Below are positions 8,547 through 18,100 of a DNA stretch of 22,305 nucleotides, in pieces. Location of the stretch: positions 1-22,305 of the forward strand of contig JAAAVE010000338.1 of the NCBI GenBank assembly GCA_015679605.1, in the 5' to 3' direction. The notes beneath the pieces were generated by a model. That model saw only the letters and a program-made list of their open reading frames with translations, had not been told where the DNA came from and did no database searches. The position numbers and the translations under genes were made by a program. How positions within the stretch are numbered: position 1 is the first letter of the stretch; the number at the start of each line of letters is the position of its first letter. Source of the stretch: Podila epigama. Its lineage: Eukaryota; Mortierellomycota; Mortierellomycetes; Mortierellales; Mortierellaceae.

Positions 8547-10640
8547 TCAATCCTCGAGGTCAAAGTCGCTCCAGTCGTCAACTACATCGTCTTCCTCATG
8601 TCCGTGCCACAGATCAACCATATCCTCTACTACATCTCTTTCGTCTTGTTCATATCCAATCGATGCTACTTCATCGTCGTCGTCTTCATCTGTAAACTCC
8701 ATTTCATCAAAGCTTTGGTTGTCTTGGTCAATATTGTCCATCCCTGCATATTGTTCATCAGGATCATCTTGTATTGAACTATGTGACCCATGCTGAAGCT
8801 GAATAGGGCTCAAATCATCTCTTTCGTTTGGTTCGCCGCTAGATGAAGGGACCTTTCTCTTTGTGCCAGCTCTCCTTCCTCTTCCCCTGACTCCTTTGCC
8901 CCTTCCACGCCCTCTGCCTTCACTTTTACCTCGACGGCGACAAAGATGAGCGAGTCGTCGACGATGATGATGACCCAACACATCTTTATACGCTTGGCAA
9001 GTAAAAGTATGTTCCAACAACAGACGTATGTTGTTTGTTGGAATGGATGGATGCTGAGATTGAAGTATCTAGGGAAACAGATGAGGGGCATTCGTAGTTG
9101 AGAGAGATTCTTCCCCCCCGTTAGGATGGGACCGTTGATTTTAGCGATAACGTTGAACCCCCCTTTTTCTTGACCCTCCCTTTTCTTCGCACCCATACCT
9201 GAATAAACGAATTCATCTTTTCCTTTTGGTCTTGGTTCGTAGCTCGGCAAAAGATGTTGTAGACACTATGAGCCGAAACGGTGGCCCATCGATGGGCCCA
9301 TATGAAATGGTTCATCTTTGCAAGTGAAAAGATGAGCGGATATTCTGGTATGAGAATATCCTGAGCAAGCTGGGTCATGATGGCATCCAGCAGTTGTTGT
9401 TGTTGTTGTTGTCGCTGGGGCTGCTGTTGTTCTTGCAGCATGTCAGAGTGGTGACTTGATTCATCTGATGCGTGTTGCGTGGTGATTGCTTTCGTAGAAT
9501 CTAGGTTTGAGGAGGAGTTGTCTTGAAAGAGGCCAGCCACGCGAAAATGGTCTAAGCTCCATATAATGTCCAAGCGGAGAGAGAGTAGCACCGTATAAGG
9601 GACATGGGGATTGATGGACGGCAGAGCATTGGAATCAAAGTAGATCATGCTAACTGTTATGGCGTGTTTGGATATGTATGTTTTTCCTTGGTCAGTGGCA
9701 TTGTGATAGGATCACTCTCCTTTGTTCTTGGATTTCACGTTAAAGTCATGTTATTTACCCCACGTCCCATCATGCTCTTGTTCAATGCTCCCAAACCGAA
9801 GGACGACATCCGAAAGTGCATTCTGCAAGAGAGAGAGAAAAAAAAAAGAAAAAAAAAAAAAGGAGGAAGAATCCAGCCAAGGTTATCATGACTATGAAAA
9901 TAAGGTAGTAGAACAAAGATATCGAGCAGTTACGCTGGAGGGAGGGAATACCTTGAGTGCTTGTAGACAATGGACAACTAGACCATGATGAACAAAAGTC
10001 GTAAAAGGTAGTTCCTCTTCCGAATTCGAGTCTAGAAACCGAATCTCAACCGGGAACGGTCCAAGTTGGCTTCGAATCTGGCATAGAATCTTGTTCTCCT
10101 CTGGTTCATGGTGAATAATGTCAATATTATTGTTGGTGTTCATAGACGGTGAGGAGGTGGATTTTGGGCGTCGGTGTTCCAGAAACTGGGAACAGATGAG
10201 CTTTAGTTCTTGACAGCGAGGTACTTGGTCTACCAAGTGTGTGCTTGTTTCTACGCGTTCGACATGCTCCTCTTCAGCATCTGTTTATTTTATTTTATTT
10301 TTTTTCGTTTGGTACAGAGCATCTTGTTGAGCAACAAAAGTAAAGACCTATGCATAGCACTCAAGTTGCAGATATTCATAGAAATGTCTTTTTTCTTCTT
10401 TTTTGTTCATATGTTTTTTTCTGTACCATGTAAACTCTTGTTTTGACTATCAATGTCCAGTTCAGACTGTTGATAAAACTGCGAGGCGTCAAAAGTGATA
10501 TAGGCTGCCTTTTCCTCCAGTGTGGAGGTATAAGTGTCGCAAGAGTTTGTTAAAATGTCGTTTTCTGTGTTCACCTCCGTGCTCTCTGTCATCCTAGTCT
10601 TGTCGTCAGACGAGGTTGCTGCGATGCCGTCGGTGTTCAT
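8547..10640 (-). CDS. Unassigned five-exon gene with basic Arg/Gly patch and acidic tail
   Basis: I do not recognise the family. Exons in transcript order are 10427-10640, 9952-10280, 9759-9822, 9199-9653 and 8547-9068. All junctions are GT..AG and phases agree, giving 527 residues. The middle part (about 95-355) looks globular, with motifs such as GPFPVEIRFLDS, FVHHGLVVHCL, WVSMIYFDSNALPSI and YTVLLSLRLDIIWSLDH. A Gln run interrupts it at about 244-260. The C-terminal exon has a short helix-like LLLEHTFTCQAYKDVLG, then an Arg/Gly patch (about 389-426) resembling nucleic-acid-binding RG sequence, then a strongly acidic tail (Asp/Glu-rich, ending SDFDLED). The basic and acidic segments suggest a nuclear or chromatin/RNA-linked protein, but that is inference. 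Four consistent introns argue strongly that it is a real gene. The spacing to the upstream YPI1-like gene is only 241 nt. Confidence 0.7.
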
Positions 10641-10881
10641 TTGGAAATGCAGCTTCAGGAAAAAGAAAATTCACAAATCCGGTAGAGTTGGTAACGAAAG
10701 AAACTTGGTGTTGGTGTTGAAAAAGTGAAAAAGTGAAAAAGTGAACGATGGATAGATAAAAAAAAAAAAAAAAAAAAAAAATATGGAAAGGGGTTTATTG
10801 ACAAATGTAGTGATGGATAATGATGATGATGATGATGATGAGGGGGCTTTCCTCCGTGATGGATTCGATTGATTGATGATA
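10641..10881. repeat. Short spacer with A24 tract and TGA repeat
   Basis: Between two tandem minus-strand genes lie three gtgaaaaa units (about 10718-10744), an uninterrupted run of 24 A (10758-10781), and a (TGA)n run (10821-10841). On the minus strand the A run is a T tract downstream of the YPI1-like stop. No gene is present. Confidence 0.65.
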
Positions 10882-11725
10882 TCACACTGGTCCACTCGTG
10901 TTTGCATTTGTCTTGACTATATGATATGATGAACAAAAACGATCAACAATGCTTCCAAAAAACAAAACAAAACAGACTCGCATCGTCATGGATATGGCAA
11001 TTACCTTTTGGCATCCGCTCGTATTCGTTCAAGACACGTTTCCTTGACTTGTGCACCTTATTCGATCCATGTCCATGACCATGACCATGACCATGTCCAT
11101 GACTGCAAGTCGCATCGTCATCATTGTGTTCCTTATGTTCTCCTTTAAATGATCTGTTATTACTTTGACTTGGTCCTCCATCCGATTCTGACCCACTGTC
11201 TGAAGAATCTGACTCTGATGATGACTCGTCCGATGACTCTCCAAACTCTCGTTGTTTCTTGAAGATGCAGCAGACTATTTTCATCAAAGAAAAAAAAAAC
11301 ATGCATAGTGTGCGTCAGTATGTCAGTATGAAAAAAATGTCTTTTGAGCCGTCTGTTCACAGACTCATACCAAAAAAAAAATGGACAAGTATTAACGACA
11401 ACGACTAAAGGCGAAGAAGAGACTTACTCTTCGATTTCTTCTTATTCAAGTGCTCATTGTCAACCACGTCTTCGTCCCACTGAACACGACGTTGTTCTTG
11501 TTCACCCGTGAGCTCAAGAACGCCTACGATAGGAGAGTCCTCTTCGACTGTTTCCGTTGGGTCAAGTATCAAAGTTCTTGAACCATGGTTAGCAGGTCGA
11601 CGACCTGAACCTGCAACTCGGACTCTGCTTCCTGCAATGATGGGAGTCGGTGCATTGGAGTGGCCTGGTGTGTCGAATGAGTAGCCGGTGGAAGAAGTGG
11701 CAGACGAATCGTTGACTGGAGACAT
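10882..11725 (-). CDS. YPI1: Type 1 protein phosphatase regulator (inhibitor-3/Ypi1 family)
   Basis: Three exons, 11428-11725, 11005-11274 and 10882-10916, give 200 residues with matching phases. The family signature is clear: RRVQWDEDVVDNE at 79-91 holds the RVxF-type docking motif (Arg80-Val81-Gln82-Trp83) for the catalytic subunit of PP1. It is followed by the Lys-rich stretch and CCIFKKQREFGESSDE spanning the exon 1/2 junction, as in Ypi1 and human PPP1R11. In yeast this protein controls nuclear PP1 (Glc7). The C-terminal half is disordered: an acidic Ser/Asp/Glu run, a His-Gly repeat (about 158-169), then NEYERMPK. The third exon adds only about 11 residues and is the least sure part. 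An in-frame upstream ATG at 11782 would add a Lys/Thr/Gln-rich leader; I prefer 11725 because the family starts near here. Confidence 0.85.
11066..11102 (-). repeat. Hexamer repeat coding His-Gly in YPI1
   Basis: Tandem catgac/catgtc hexamers on the plus strand code His-Gly six times on the minus strand. The repeat is in frame and shares its unit with the intergenic array at 3941-3964. Confidence 0.75.
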
Positions 11726-12139
11726 TGCCTTTTTTGTTTTTGTTTTTTGTTTTGTGCTGTGTTGTGTTGTTTTGCTGTTCAAATGTGGTTATGTATGACC
11801 TTGACAAGAAATAGTGGTTGAAGCAATGCTGATGGTAAAGGCTGAGTGGAATTGAATGCTGTTGGTGGTTGACGAATGGTTTGAAAAAGAGAGAAAAGTG
11901 TAGAGAGACCTTTCCAAGCTGGACAAAGGAAAAATGAAAAAAGGCTTTCAGTGACAGTCACACACACATGCTTGAAATACTAGTATTGGTCATCATCTTG
12001 AAACCATTCTTTCAGCATTTCAGCATTGCACATCATTGCAACAATACATCAGCAAGGAGAAAGAAGACAAGCAAAAAAAAAAATAATAAAACGGCGCTAT
12101 ACAATACCTGGAAGGAATAAACATCAACCTCGGACAAGC
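11726..12139. promoter_or_regulatory. Shared upstream region of YPI1 and TRS23
   Basis: The two genes start back to back with 414 nt between their start codons, so both promoters must lie here or overlap. The YPI1 side is rich in T/G (A/C on its coding strand) and the TRS23 side is A-rich near its start. A perfect 12-nt palindrome aatactagtatt (11976-11987) overlaps an inverted CCAAT pentamer (attgg, 11985-11989). No clear TATA box was found. Confidence 0.55.
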
Positions 12140-12943
12140 ATGATCTTCTCCATTTATATCATCAACAAGGCCGGTGGTCTTGTCTATAACAAGGACTACT
12201 CAGAAGGACTATCAAAGTTGACTTCGAATGAATATCTCGTCCTTGCTGGAACGTTCCATGGGTAATTGCCTGAATGACAATGGAGACATGAATGAAATGA
12301 AAGTGAACAAGGAAAAATGGAGTATCGACTCACATTGATTTTATTTCGCGTTTTTTTTTTTTTCAAGTGTGCACGCCATCACCTCCAAAATTTCGCCAGT
12401 CCCTGGCTCCAGTGGAATCGAGATGCTGGAGACGGATTCTTTCAGGATACATTGCTTTCAGACGTTGACTGGTAAGACACCTTTTTTTTCTATTTGTCAG
12501 TCAATCGTTGTCTATGCCAACGGCTCAAAAAAATGTGTCACTCATAAGCAATCGGGGCATTTTTGATATCTAACCCCTTGGTCACCAAACAACCTAGGCA
12601 AAAGTTTCTCCTTGTCGCTGACCCTCAACAAGCATCGATCAACCACACCATGAAAAAGATTTATGAATGTTATTCGGATTACTGTGTCAAGAACCCCTTC
12701 CAGAACCCAGAGATGCCTATCCGTTCTGAACAATTTGATGTCCACCTCTTGAAACTTGTAAAGTCTGTCGGTGGATTGGTCGTGGCCCATACTCTACCAC
12801 AACATCAACAACAGCATTCATCATTATATGGACAGCAACAAAATTCACATCAGAGTTACAATGGAGGTTTATCGTCGCCAACTTCCTCAGCTCCTCCAAC
12901 ACTGCCTAATATTGCTTCATCTGTACTAGGCCTTGGTGTGTAG
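12140..12943 (+). CDS. TRS23: TRAPP complex subunit Trs23/TRAPPC4, frame broken at exon 2/3 junction
   Basis: Three exons are visible: 12140-12261, 12368-12471 and 12598-12943. The product (about 190 residues) is a sybindin-type longin-fold core subunit of TRAPP, the tethering complex and Ypt1/Rab1 exchange factor acting between ER and Golgi. Supporting segments are [16 protein letters not shown] at the start, the [18 protein letters not shown] stretch in exon 2, and FLLVADPQQ with [17 protein letters not shown] in exon 3. Intron 1 (GTAATT..CAAG) is clean. Intron 2 has a good GTAAGA donor, a CTAAC branch site and a CTAG acceptor, but splicing them leaves exon 3 one base out of frame, with a stop at 12651-12653. 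Exon 3 itself is intact. The last 45 or so residues (Gln/Ser/Pro-rich) extend beyond the conserved core. Family assignment is firm; whether the copy is functional depends on the junction. Confidence 0.85.
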
Positions 12944-12979
12944 TTAGAGAATTCGAAAGCGAGAACGCAAAACATAAAA

Positions 12980-12990
12980 AATAAAATAAA
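12980..12990 (+). terminator. Candidate polyadenylation signal of TRS23
   Basis: Two overlapping AATAAA hexamers lie about 37 nt after the TRS23 stop, in an A-rich stretch, a plausible place for a fungal 3'-end signal. Confidence 0.4.
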
Positions 12991-13680
12991 AAAAAATGTA
13001 CCTCGCCTCCTGAATTTCAAATGTCGGAGGGAACCCCATAACAAACATCGTCATTCTTCATGAAACAGTCTTTCCTACGCGTCCCTCGACCCCTTGGACG
13101 CCTGTGTATATTGCTAGTGTAAAGATAGGCGGGCGACGTGGTTCGTAGAACGCTAATTGGTTACTTTGACTAGTCCAAGGTCAAGGATAGCGTATTCAGA
13201 CTTTGAGTAGAAATCTTCAATAAGCAAGATATGTAAGACAAAACCCCTTCATCATGAGTGAAATCCATTACTCTATCTCAACTCAGGTGCCGATTATTTT
13301 CTTTATTGCATTGAAAAGAAATACCTGACAAGAACACCATACACCGAAACTAAAGGGGGCGGCGGCTCCGTACTACTTTCAATGGTAGGCTAAGTTCATG
13401 TGTTATTTCTATGTCGATCACATCTGAGGAGTCCACCCTTCAACTCATTGGAAAAAGTAAGGCTTGGCATAAGTCTTCGAATATGGCACGACTTTTTTTT
13501 TATTTATTTGTTTGTTTGTTCTTCCTACAAATACTTCACATTTTCTACTTGGATTTATCAATTTATATTTCCTCTTGTCCTTCCGTTACTCCAGCCTCAA
13601 CATCACCTTCATCCTTTCCAAGATTCTAGTCTCTTGTCAATGTAAGCATCTCATGCCAAAGCCTTCCATAGATGGCCGAA

Positions 13681-13687
13681 TATAAAT
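13681..13687 (+). promoter_or_regulatory. Candidate TATA box for the secreted-protein gene
   Basis: TATAAAT lies 51 nt upstream of the ATG at 13732, in a position that would allow a short leader. The match is good, but only sequence supports it. Confidence 0.45.
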
Positions 13688-13731
13688 GATACTCTCGTTT
13701 TTCAATTGATGTGTTGATTTAGCCCAAAAAC

Positions 13732-14091
13732 ATGAAGCTTCTCTCGCTCTCGGTGTCCCTGCTATCCTTTCTGGCATTGCACTCTCACGTCATCAATGTT
13801 GCCGCAGTAAGAGTAACCCCTGATATGCTCGAACAACTTCGCCCCAAATGTCCTCTGGAAGTAGCCATCTTTTACAAGCCCTGTGTTGGCAGTTTAGACG
13901 AGTGCGCGAAATGCCTGGGTGAGGCTGAACTAAAGTGCTCGAACACATTAGGGTTCAGGGATAAGTGCGATGCCTGCACTGCGAGGTTCAGATCTAACTG
14001 TAACAGTGCGGCGAGTAACATTTGCTTCGGAAATGGGGATTGTGGAGGGTACATTTGCTTGAACTTTAAGTGTGTCAACCCCGAATCTTAA
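13732..14091 (+). CDS. Small secreted cysteine-rich protein
   Basis: A single exon of 119 residues. The N-terminus is a typical signal peptide: Lys2, a hydrophobic core LLSLSVSLLSFLAL, and a likely cleavage near VAA (about residue 25). The mature part has 12 cysteines at 40, 51, 58, 61, 69, 79, 82, 90, 98, 104, 109 and 114, an even number that would allow six disulphides. The pattern includes two C-x2-C pairs (58/61, 79/82) and a closing Gly-rich stretch with C-x5-C-x4-C-x4-C spacing. There is no membrane anchor, no retention signal and no enzyme motif. Fungi secrete many such proteins, some acting at interfaces with other organisms, but no function can be assigned here. It stands alone, with its own TATA-like box and an AATAAA after the stop. 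Confidence 0.75.
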   Translation: MKLLSLSVSLLSFLALHSHVINVAAVRVTPDMLEQLRPKCPLEVAIFYKPCVGSLDECAKCLGEAELKCSNTLGFRDKCDACTARFRSNCNSAASNICFGNGDCGGYICLNFKCVNPES

Positions 14092-14148
14092 AAGACCAGA
14101 AGCACACTGATGACCTTTTTTGTTCAGACCAAAATGAACTAAAGCACA

Positions 14149-14154
14149 AATAAA
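14149..14154 (+). terminator. Candidate polyadenylation signal of the secreted-protein gene
   Basis: A canonical AATAAA lies 58 nt past the stop codon at 14089-14091, in correct orientation. Confidence 0.5.
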
Positions 14155-14484
14155 TGTCAGTGAATCTCTTTTTACAAGATGTGTTTTTGATCCCACCACT
14201 TTTTTTGACAACCTTGCAATGGCTGATATTTTTTTTCTGGCCAGCATCAAGCTGGGCGGGGAGATAGATGCCAAGAGATGCGAGATTTTTCTTCTTTTTT
14301 ATGCAACAGATATAAAACGTATGTCTCCTTTCCTTGTGTCCTGCAATTGACGACATTCCAATAGTGCATTTTGGTTCAAAGCCCAAGTTTGACCCCCTTT
14401 TTCTTGAAATCAACAGAAATTCAAATGCACCACCAGATTTGTCTGTTGCAATGTTGCATTTTGATACAGAAAGAATTCCAATTC

Positions 14485-14567
14485 CCGAATTTTTGGATGC
14501 CTCCTTGTTACAGACAATTCATGCATGTTCCGAATTTTTGGATCACTTTAATATGAACAGACAATTC
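14485..14567. repeat. Decayed tandem duplication of about 45 bp
   Basis: ccgaatttttggat occurs at 14485-14498 and 14530-14543, and cagacaattc at 14511-14520 and 14558-14567. The same order and nearly the same spacing (45 and 47 nt) point to one imperfect tandem duplication whose middle has diverged. Confidence 0.6.
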
Positions 14568-15191
14568 TTTTTTTTTTTTATTCTACCTTCTTCACCAGTA
14601 ACCGATCTTGTGAATAGCGGTGCTATACACTGGACGAGATCAACACTGCCCCCTCCCAAGGACCCACGTTCAGTAGTTAGGCCAAAAAGGACATGGCGCC
14701 CCAACAATTGCATATTAACTGCCCAAGAACAATTACAGCATGGTCGGTCTTACCCACTTACATGGACTCTTTGTATTGAAGGATTTGGCAGAGGAAGAAC
14801 AAGAAAGAAAACAAAGTTATGGATCATTTATCAAATCACACATATTCGTTCGATTGTCTGTACATGACGTGTCTCCACGTCAAAATATACGGACAGATAA
14901 TTTATGTGTATGTTGAATTAAAGATATCATATAAATATGGCCCTAATCCTTGGTTAAATAGGTCATGTCGCTATATTATTCGACTTTGACAGCTTTAAAA
15001 TCATCGTTCTGGTAAATACGTGGTCAAAACAGAAAGATAACATGGCACCCTTCACTCCTTTGTGAGAGTTACCCACACAACATGCAAGCTGTTCAAAGAA
15101 AGCAAATCAAAGGCATATATGTAAAAGAAAAAGCGTTCAATGGTTGGTATCGTGATGTGCCTTTTTATATTTTTATGTTTGGCAAGTCATT

Positions 15192-18100
15192 TCATGGATG
15201 GTCCTTTTGAGGGGGGAGTAGAGGACTGTCGTTGAGCTTCACGGCAAGGACAGGCGATAATTGACCTAAAGCATCACCCATCTCTGGGCTCATCGAGTTG
15301 TACAGTTCAAGTCCAATTTCCCGACCAAATCGTACAGGGTCAATACTGCTGGTCGCTGCTAGGCCTGTGTTTGCTTCTACATTTGTTCCACTGGCACCAT
15401 CCATTGTCGTCGCAGCCACAGATGCGAGTGACGGCATTCCTTGGTACCCACTATCACCACCAATGACTTCTTTTGTCTGGTCGCTGGTGTTAATAGATCC
15501 AGCATTCTCTTGTGGTTGCTGTTCCGATGGAATCTGAGGTGACGACCGTTTCGAGGCCTGTCTTGAACCTTCCTCACGCTCCCGCAATGCGCTAAGCATC
15601 ATCTCAACCTCGGAACCAACCTCTGATACAACAGATGCGGTGCCTGGACTTGCATCCCCATCAAGATCTGCATTCTCTTCATGGTACTTTGCAACACTCA
15701 CAGCTCGTTTGTTAACGGCCTTGCGTCTTGTCTTGTCTTCATCTTCTGGCCAACCGATTTCAATACGTTCTGGTTGACTCTTGGTCTCCTTCTTTACGAT
15801 TTCATCTTGGCTGGACTTGGTCTCGACAACCTCATGTCCATCTTCTTCATTGTCTTCTTCATCTTCGTCTCCACCACCATTGTCAAAAGCGTGGACTTGA
15901 CCGTTCGTGTCCAGGTCAGTACGAACAATCTCACCCAGGATCTCTGCTTCGTTCTCTTCAAAGCTTTCATAGAGCTGTCGCGTTTCTTCATTCTCTACAC
16001 CACGAAGCCATGGGTCGCGAAGGAGTTCGGCAGCTGAAGGTCGCTCGTTACTGTCGCGAATAAAACACCTCTTCAAGAATGCCATGCCGCGTGAACTCAT
16101 CTGATTCGGTTCTGGCAAGGGTGGATGGGAAGTGGCCACATGATACATCACGGCCCACTCATTGTCCAGATGGGCCCATGGTCGACGACCCGTTGCCATC
16201 TCCAAGACGCAACAACCCAGCGACCAGATGTCCATACTGCCCTTACGACCCTTTTCTCCGTTCTTGATGACTTCAGGTGCCATATACATAGGAGTACCGT
16301 TCAACGAATTGGCGCCTGCTCCGACTGCAATACTCTCGGCAGCCCTTCCTTTCGTTCTCGTACGCTGGTTCTTGGCGAGAATCTTGGCTGCTCCAAAATC
16401 TACAAACTTGATGTTTCCATAGTGATCCAACAGGACATCTACAAAACAGAAAAGAGTCGTACATGAGCATATAGGCATGGCAGGAAAACTATCTCCTGAC
16501 GATGACACACGAAAAAAAAGCTTACTGTCAGGCTTGACATCTCTATGGACAACGTTCTTGCCATGGAGATATGCGAGTCCCTTCAACATCTGATACGTGT
16601 AAACCTTGATGACCTTTTCGTCTTCAATACGGCCGTGCTCCAACAAGTCGGCCAAACTACCACCTTGACAGTATTCCATGAAAATGAGAACCTTGTGTCG
16701 GTGGACTTCGATGCTATCGTACTGGACAATGTTGGGATGATGCATCATCTTCATGACCTTCATCTCATCTCTAATAGATTTGAACAAGGACATGGATGCA
16801 TTCTGGAATCGAATCTCCTTCACGGCCATGAGCTCACCCGTAGTCAGGTTCGTCGCCAGATACACGGTTCCAAACGTTCCAGAGCCGACGTACTTGGCCA
16901 TCTGGTAGCGGATGGCCTTGGAGTCTGTCAAGCCAGCAAGGAACAAAAGTGACCGGTCCTCAGGTTTGTCATCATCAAGCACCTTGCCCACCATAATACC
17001 GTTCTCGCGTTCCTTCTCGATTCGAGAGTTGTCCAAACGCGCTAGGTTCTCAAGTTGTTTTCGATGACTCAACGCAGCTTCGGGCGACAATGATTTTTCG
17101 TGGGACATGGCCAGTTGATATATGTTGGCAATTTCTTCCATCCGCCCTGACTGGTCTTTGGAGCGTCCGTCACGCTCCATCCGCATTGCTTCACTCTGAG
17201 ACCTCGCTCCGTGAATGTCGAAATGAGAGATCAAGAGGGTCATACATCCTGCAATCTTTGCTCGCAGCCATTGAAACTCGGAATCACTTAGGGCGAGAAT
17301 GTTGTTGCCTTTGGTCATGTTCATGGCAAAGGTGAGGGCTGTCATGGCCCAACGGAAGGTCTTCCTGTCGGACTGATCACAGTCATCACAGACGAAACTG
17401 ACCCAGTCGATGGAGAGACGGAGCAACTTTAGATTAAATTGCGATCTTGGCAAACCTTCCATGGTACTCAGCGACTTGATACCATAGTCCGAAGCAAAAC
17501 GGAAGAAGGGCTGCACCAGATCCTGGCAGTTGGGCACTTTGCTCGTCGCCTTTCGAAGGACAGTGACAGAGTGGACAATAGATTCCGTGAGCTTGTAGGA
17601 CGCCTTCTTGGCCTTATTCAGTTCTTTGTTTAAAGCAGGTACGTTCGCACGACTTTCTGTAATGATTTCAAGACCGAAGGGTTCTGAGATTTCGTCGAAC
17701 CGCCTCTTACATGCATCCAGTTTGCTTCCACGTTCAGAGATAAGACGGACACGTCCTGGTTTGATGTCGATTTCGATATCATGGAACCCCTCCACATGCA
17801 GAATAGCGCCAGACCAGACGAACCGCTCACGAGGGGTGAAAATAAGAATGTACCCCGATCCAGGCTGCTCGAAACAAGATCGTAGTGTATGCGGGAGGCA
17901 GTAAGGTTTTTCGGCGACCTTGGGTTCGACGATCATATAAATGCCTTGATGCTCGAAAGCATTGGTGTAGATCATGACATGGTTGGTTTGTGCCAGGGCC
18001 ATCATTAGATTGCCCAGGCTCTCTCCTTTCTTCCTGTCTAACAAATACTCTGCTGCATTCTCAAACGTATCCGTTAGCTTTCTAATTGACAGACCGAAAT

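Larger units (their letters stand above)
12944..13731. other. Spacer between TRS23 and the secreted-protein gene
   Basis: Roughly 790 nt with no supported gene. Open frames at 13400-13645 and 13411-13629 are Phe/Ser-rich shadows of a T-rich region. The last 60 nt hold a TATA-like element. The sequence is less repetitive than the 2682-5740 spacer. Confidence 0.5.
14092..15191. other. Spacer with one doubtful open frame
   Basis: Eleven hundred nt between the secreted-protein gene and the end of SSK2. A plus-strand frame is open from 14334 to 14867, with its first ATG at 14451 (138 residues). It shows no domain, contains a Phe run from a T tract, and overlaps a decayed repeat, so I do not call it a gene. 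No intron pattern or polyadenylation signal supports it. The rest (14868-15191) is A/T-rich with nothing recognisable. Confidence 0.45.

Noticed and set aside
10758-10781. Poly-A run as a sign of a processed retrocopy
   Set aside because: There is no intronless gene copy next to it and no target-site duplication is visible; simple slippage explains it.
15192-18044. SSK2 read as a 950-residue kinase without introns
   Set aside because: This would keep 29 residues inside the catalytic loop and lose the N-terminal family regions found in exons further upstream with matching phases.
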